Below are positions 7,413-8,241 of a DNA stretch of 8,241 nt, one piece after another; position 1 is the first letter of the stretch; each line of letters starts with the position of its first letter. Under the pieces are notes generated by a model. That model had not been told where the DNA came from. It searched no databases and was given only the letters and a program-made list of their open reading frames with translations. The position numbers and the translations under genes are program-made. This DNA comes from Rickettsiales bacterium (GTDB lineage: Bacteria > Pseudomonadota > Alphaproteobacteria > TMED109), in assembly GCA_002720125.1 (NCBI GenBank), contig PBGQ01000020.1, forward strand, positions 32,331 to 40,571. The letters run 5' to 3'.

Positions 7413-7529
7413 AACAACATTGGTTTGCAAAATTAATACCAATAATTAAGTTCAAATAATTATAATTATAGGTTTAATAACATAATAAATTGATTTACTG
7501 TATTATAAATTAATTTAAAATTAAAAAGA
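7413..7529. promoter_or_regulatory. Divergent spacer between the glycosyltransferase and cysD
   Basis: This 117-base, almost pure A+T spacer must hold promoters for both flanking genes. Perfect TATAAT hexamers occur on the minus strand at 7465-7470 and 7502-7507, but without convincing -35 boxes. On the plus strand TTGATT (7490-7495) and TATTAT (7501-7506) are present but too close together to pair. A 14-base A/T-only palindrome lies at 7456-7469. TTTGCAAAAT at 7424-7433 repeats the centre of the palindrome at 5425-5442. No exact promoter can be assigned. Confidence 0.35.
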
Positions 7530-8241
7530 ATGAAAACACATCATAAAACAAATCTAGATCAGCTTGAGGCTGAAAGCATTTTTATTATAAGAGAAGTATT
7601 TGCTGAAGCAAAAAGACCCGTTCTTTTACATTCATTAGGAAAGGACTCCTGTGTACTGCTTCATATAATTATAAAAGCATTTTACCCTGCTAGTATAAGT
7701 TTTCCTTTATTACACATTGATACTGGTTGGAAGTTTTCAGAAATGTATAAATTTAGAGATTATATAAAAAAAAAGTTTAAATTAAACTTTTTAATTCATA
7801 AAAATAAAGATGGAATTAAAAAAAATATAAATCCCATAGATTATCCTTCTGAAATTTATACAGATATGATGAAAACCCAACCTTTAAAAGAAGCCTTAAA
7901 TTTTTATAATTTTGATTGTGCTTTTGGCGGTGCCAGGCGAGACGAAGAAAGAAGTAGAGCAAAAGAGAGAGTTTTTTCAATGCGGAATGATCAACATAGC
8001 TGGGATCCTAAACAACAAAGACCTGAGATTTGGAACCTATATAACCTTAAAATAAATAAAAAACAAAATGCAAGAGTTTTTCCATTATCGAATTGGACTG
8101 AATTAGACATATGGGAATATATTTATAGAGAAAAGATTAATATTCCATCACTTTATTTTTCAAAAAAAAGACCATTAATCAAAAGAGAAAATAGTCTTAT
8201 TATGGTGGATGATAATAGAATTAAATTAAAAAAGAATGAAA
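7530..8241 (+). CDS. cysD: Sulfate adenylyltransferase subunit 2 (ATP sulfurylase small subunit CysD), C-terminus cut by window edge
   Basis: The frame is open from ATG 7530 to the right edge, 237 complete codons of a protein that is about 300 residues in Escherichia coli. The match to CysD is clear throughout: [13 protein letters not shown] (11-23), the PP-loop SLGKDS (35-40) that binds ATP pyrophosphate, the strand [10 protein letters not shown], the stretch [16 protein letters not shown], and [13 protein letters not shown]. CysD adenylates sulfate to APS in a heterodimer with the GTPase CysN; CysC (sometimes fused to CysN) then makes PAPS, the donor used by sulfotransferases. The start lacks a good Shine-Dalgarno (only AAAGA next to the ATG) but matches the N-terminus of the family. 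It lies on its own plus-strand unit about 2.2 kb from the neuB operon; cysN/cysC are expected just beyond the edge. It may serve glycan sulfation, cysteine synthesis or both. Confidence 0.95.
   Translation, partial: MKTHHKTNLDQLEAESIFIIREVFAEAKRPVLLHSLGKDSCVLLHIIIKAFYPASISFPLLHIDTGWKFSEMYKFRDYIKKKFKLNFLIHKNKDGIKKNINPIDYPSEIYTDMMKTQPLKEALNFYNFDCAFGGARRDEERSRAKERVFSMRNDQHSWDPKQQRPEIWNLYNLKINKKQNARVFPLSNWTELDIWEYIYREKINIPSLYFSKKRPLIKRENSLIMVDDNRIKLKKNE

Noticed and set aside
7413..7442. TTG start at 7442 for the glycosyltransferase, giving 359 residues
   Set aside because: It has no Shine-Dalgarno and adds residues before the usual N-terminal strand of the fold; the in-frame ATG at 7412 is more natural.
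1..8241. Search for tRNA or rRNA genes, CRISPR repeats, transposase genes or insertion-sequence ends
   Set aside because: I saw no cloverleaf-like GC-rich blocks, no regularly spaced repeats and no transposase motifs; gaps between genes are all under 140 bases.

Overview
The window is a strongly AT-rich stretch (by eye about three quarters A+T, not counted) of bacterial DNA with tightly packed genes, short intergenic gaps and the standard genetic code. It carries six recognisable genes for surface-glycan biosynthesis and sulfate activation. The base composition and compact, overlapping genes fit a streamlined, probably marine bacterium (a Pelagibacterales-like alphaproteobacterium is one candidate) or another low-GC Gram-negative. 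This placement is inference. The CysD-type ATP sulfurylase subunit fits proteobacteria or Bacteroidetes better than lineages that use the single-chain Sat enzyme.

Layout: positions 1-5323 hold a four-gene minus-strand operon, read from right to left. It begins with a NeuB-type sugar-acid synthase fused to a C-terminal cupin (3749-5323). Next come an acetolactate-synthase-like thiamine-diphosphate (ThDP) enzyme (1943-3748), a PAPS-dependent sulfotransferase (1126-1953) and a zinc-finger SAM methyltransferase that runs off the left edge (1-1142). The junctions are TAA directly followed by ATG, an 11-base overlap and a 17-base overlap, so these genes are almost certainly cotranscribed and probably translationally coupled.

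A 132-base divergent spacer (5324-5455) contains a strong Shine-Dalgarno for neuB, a perfect 18-base palindrome and a possible promoter for the next gene. That gene is a plus-strand NAD-dependent epimerase/dehydratase (5456-6361). It converges on a minus-strand family-2-like glycosyltransferase (6363-7412) with one base between the stop codons. A second divergent spacer (7413-7529) leads to cysD, ATP sulfurylase subunit 2, which is cut by the right edge.

Working model (inference): NeuB condenses phosphoenolpyruvate with an aldose to make a 2-keto sugar acid. The epimerase/dehydratase prepares nucleotide-sugar precursors. The ThDP enzyme may decarboxylate a 2-keto acid and transfer the fragment to a keto sugar, and the methyltransferase and sulfotransferase may decorate the product. 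CysD, with partners presumably to the right, would supply APS/PAPS for sulfation. The combination of NeuB-cupin, ThDP lyase, sulfotransferase and methyltransferase in one operon, with sulfate activation 2.2 kb away, is the most interesting aspect: it could encode a sulfated and possibly branched nonulosonate-like sugar.
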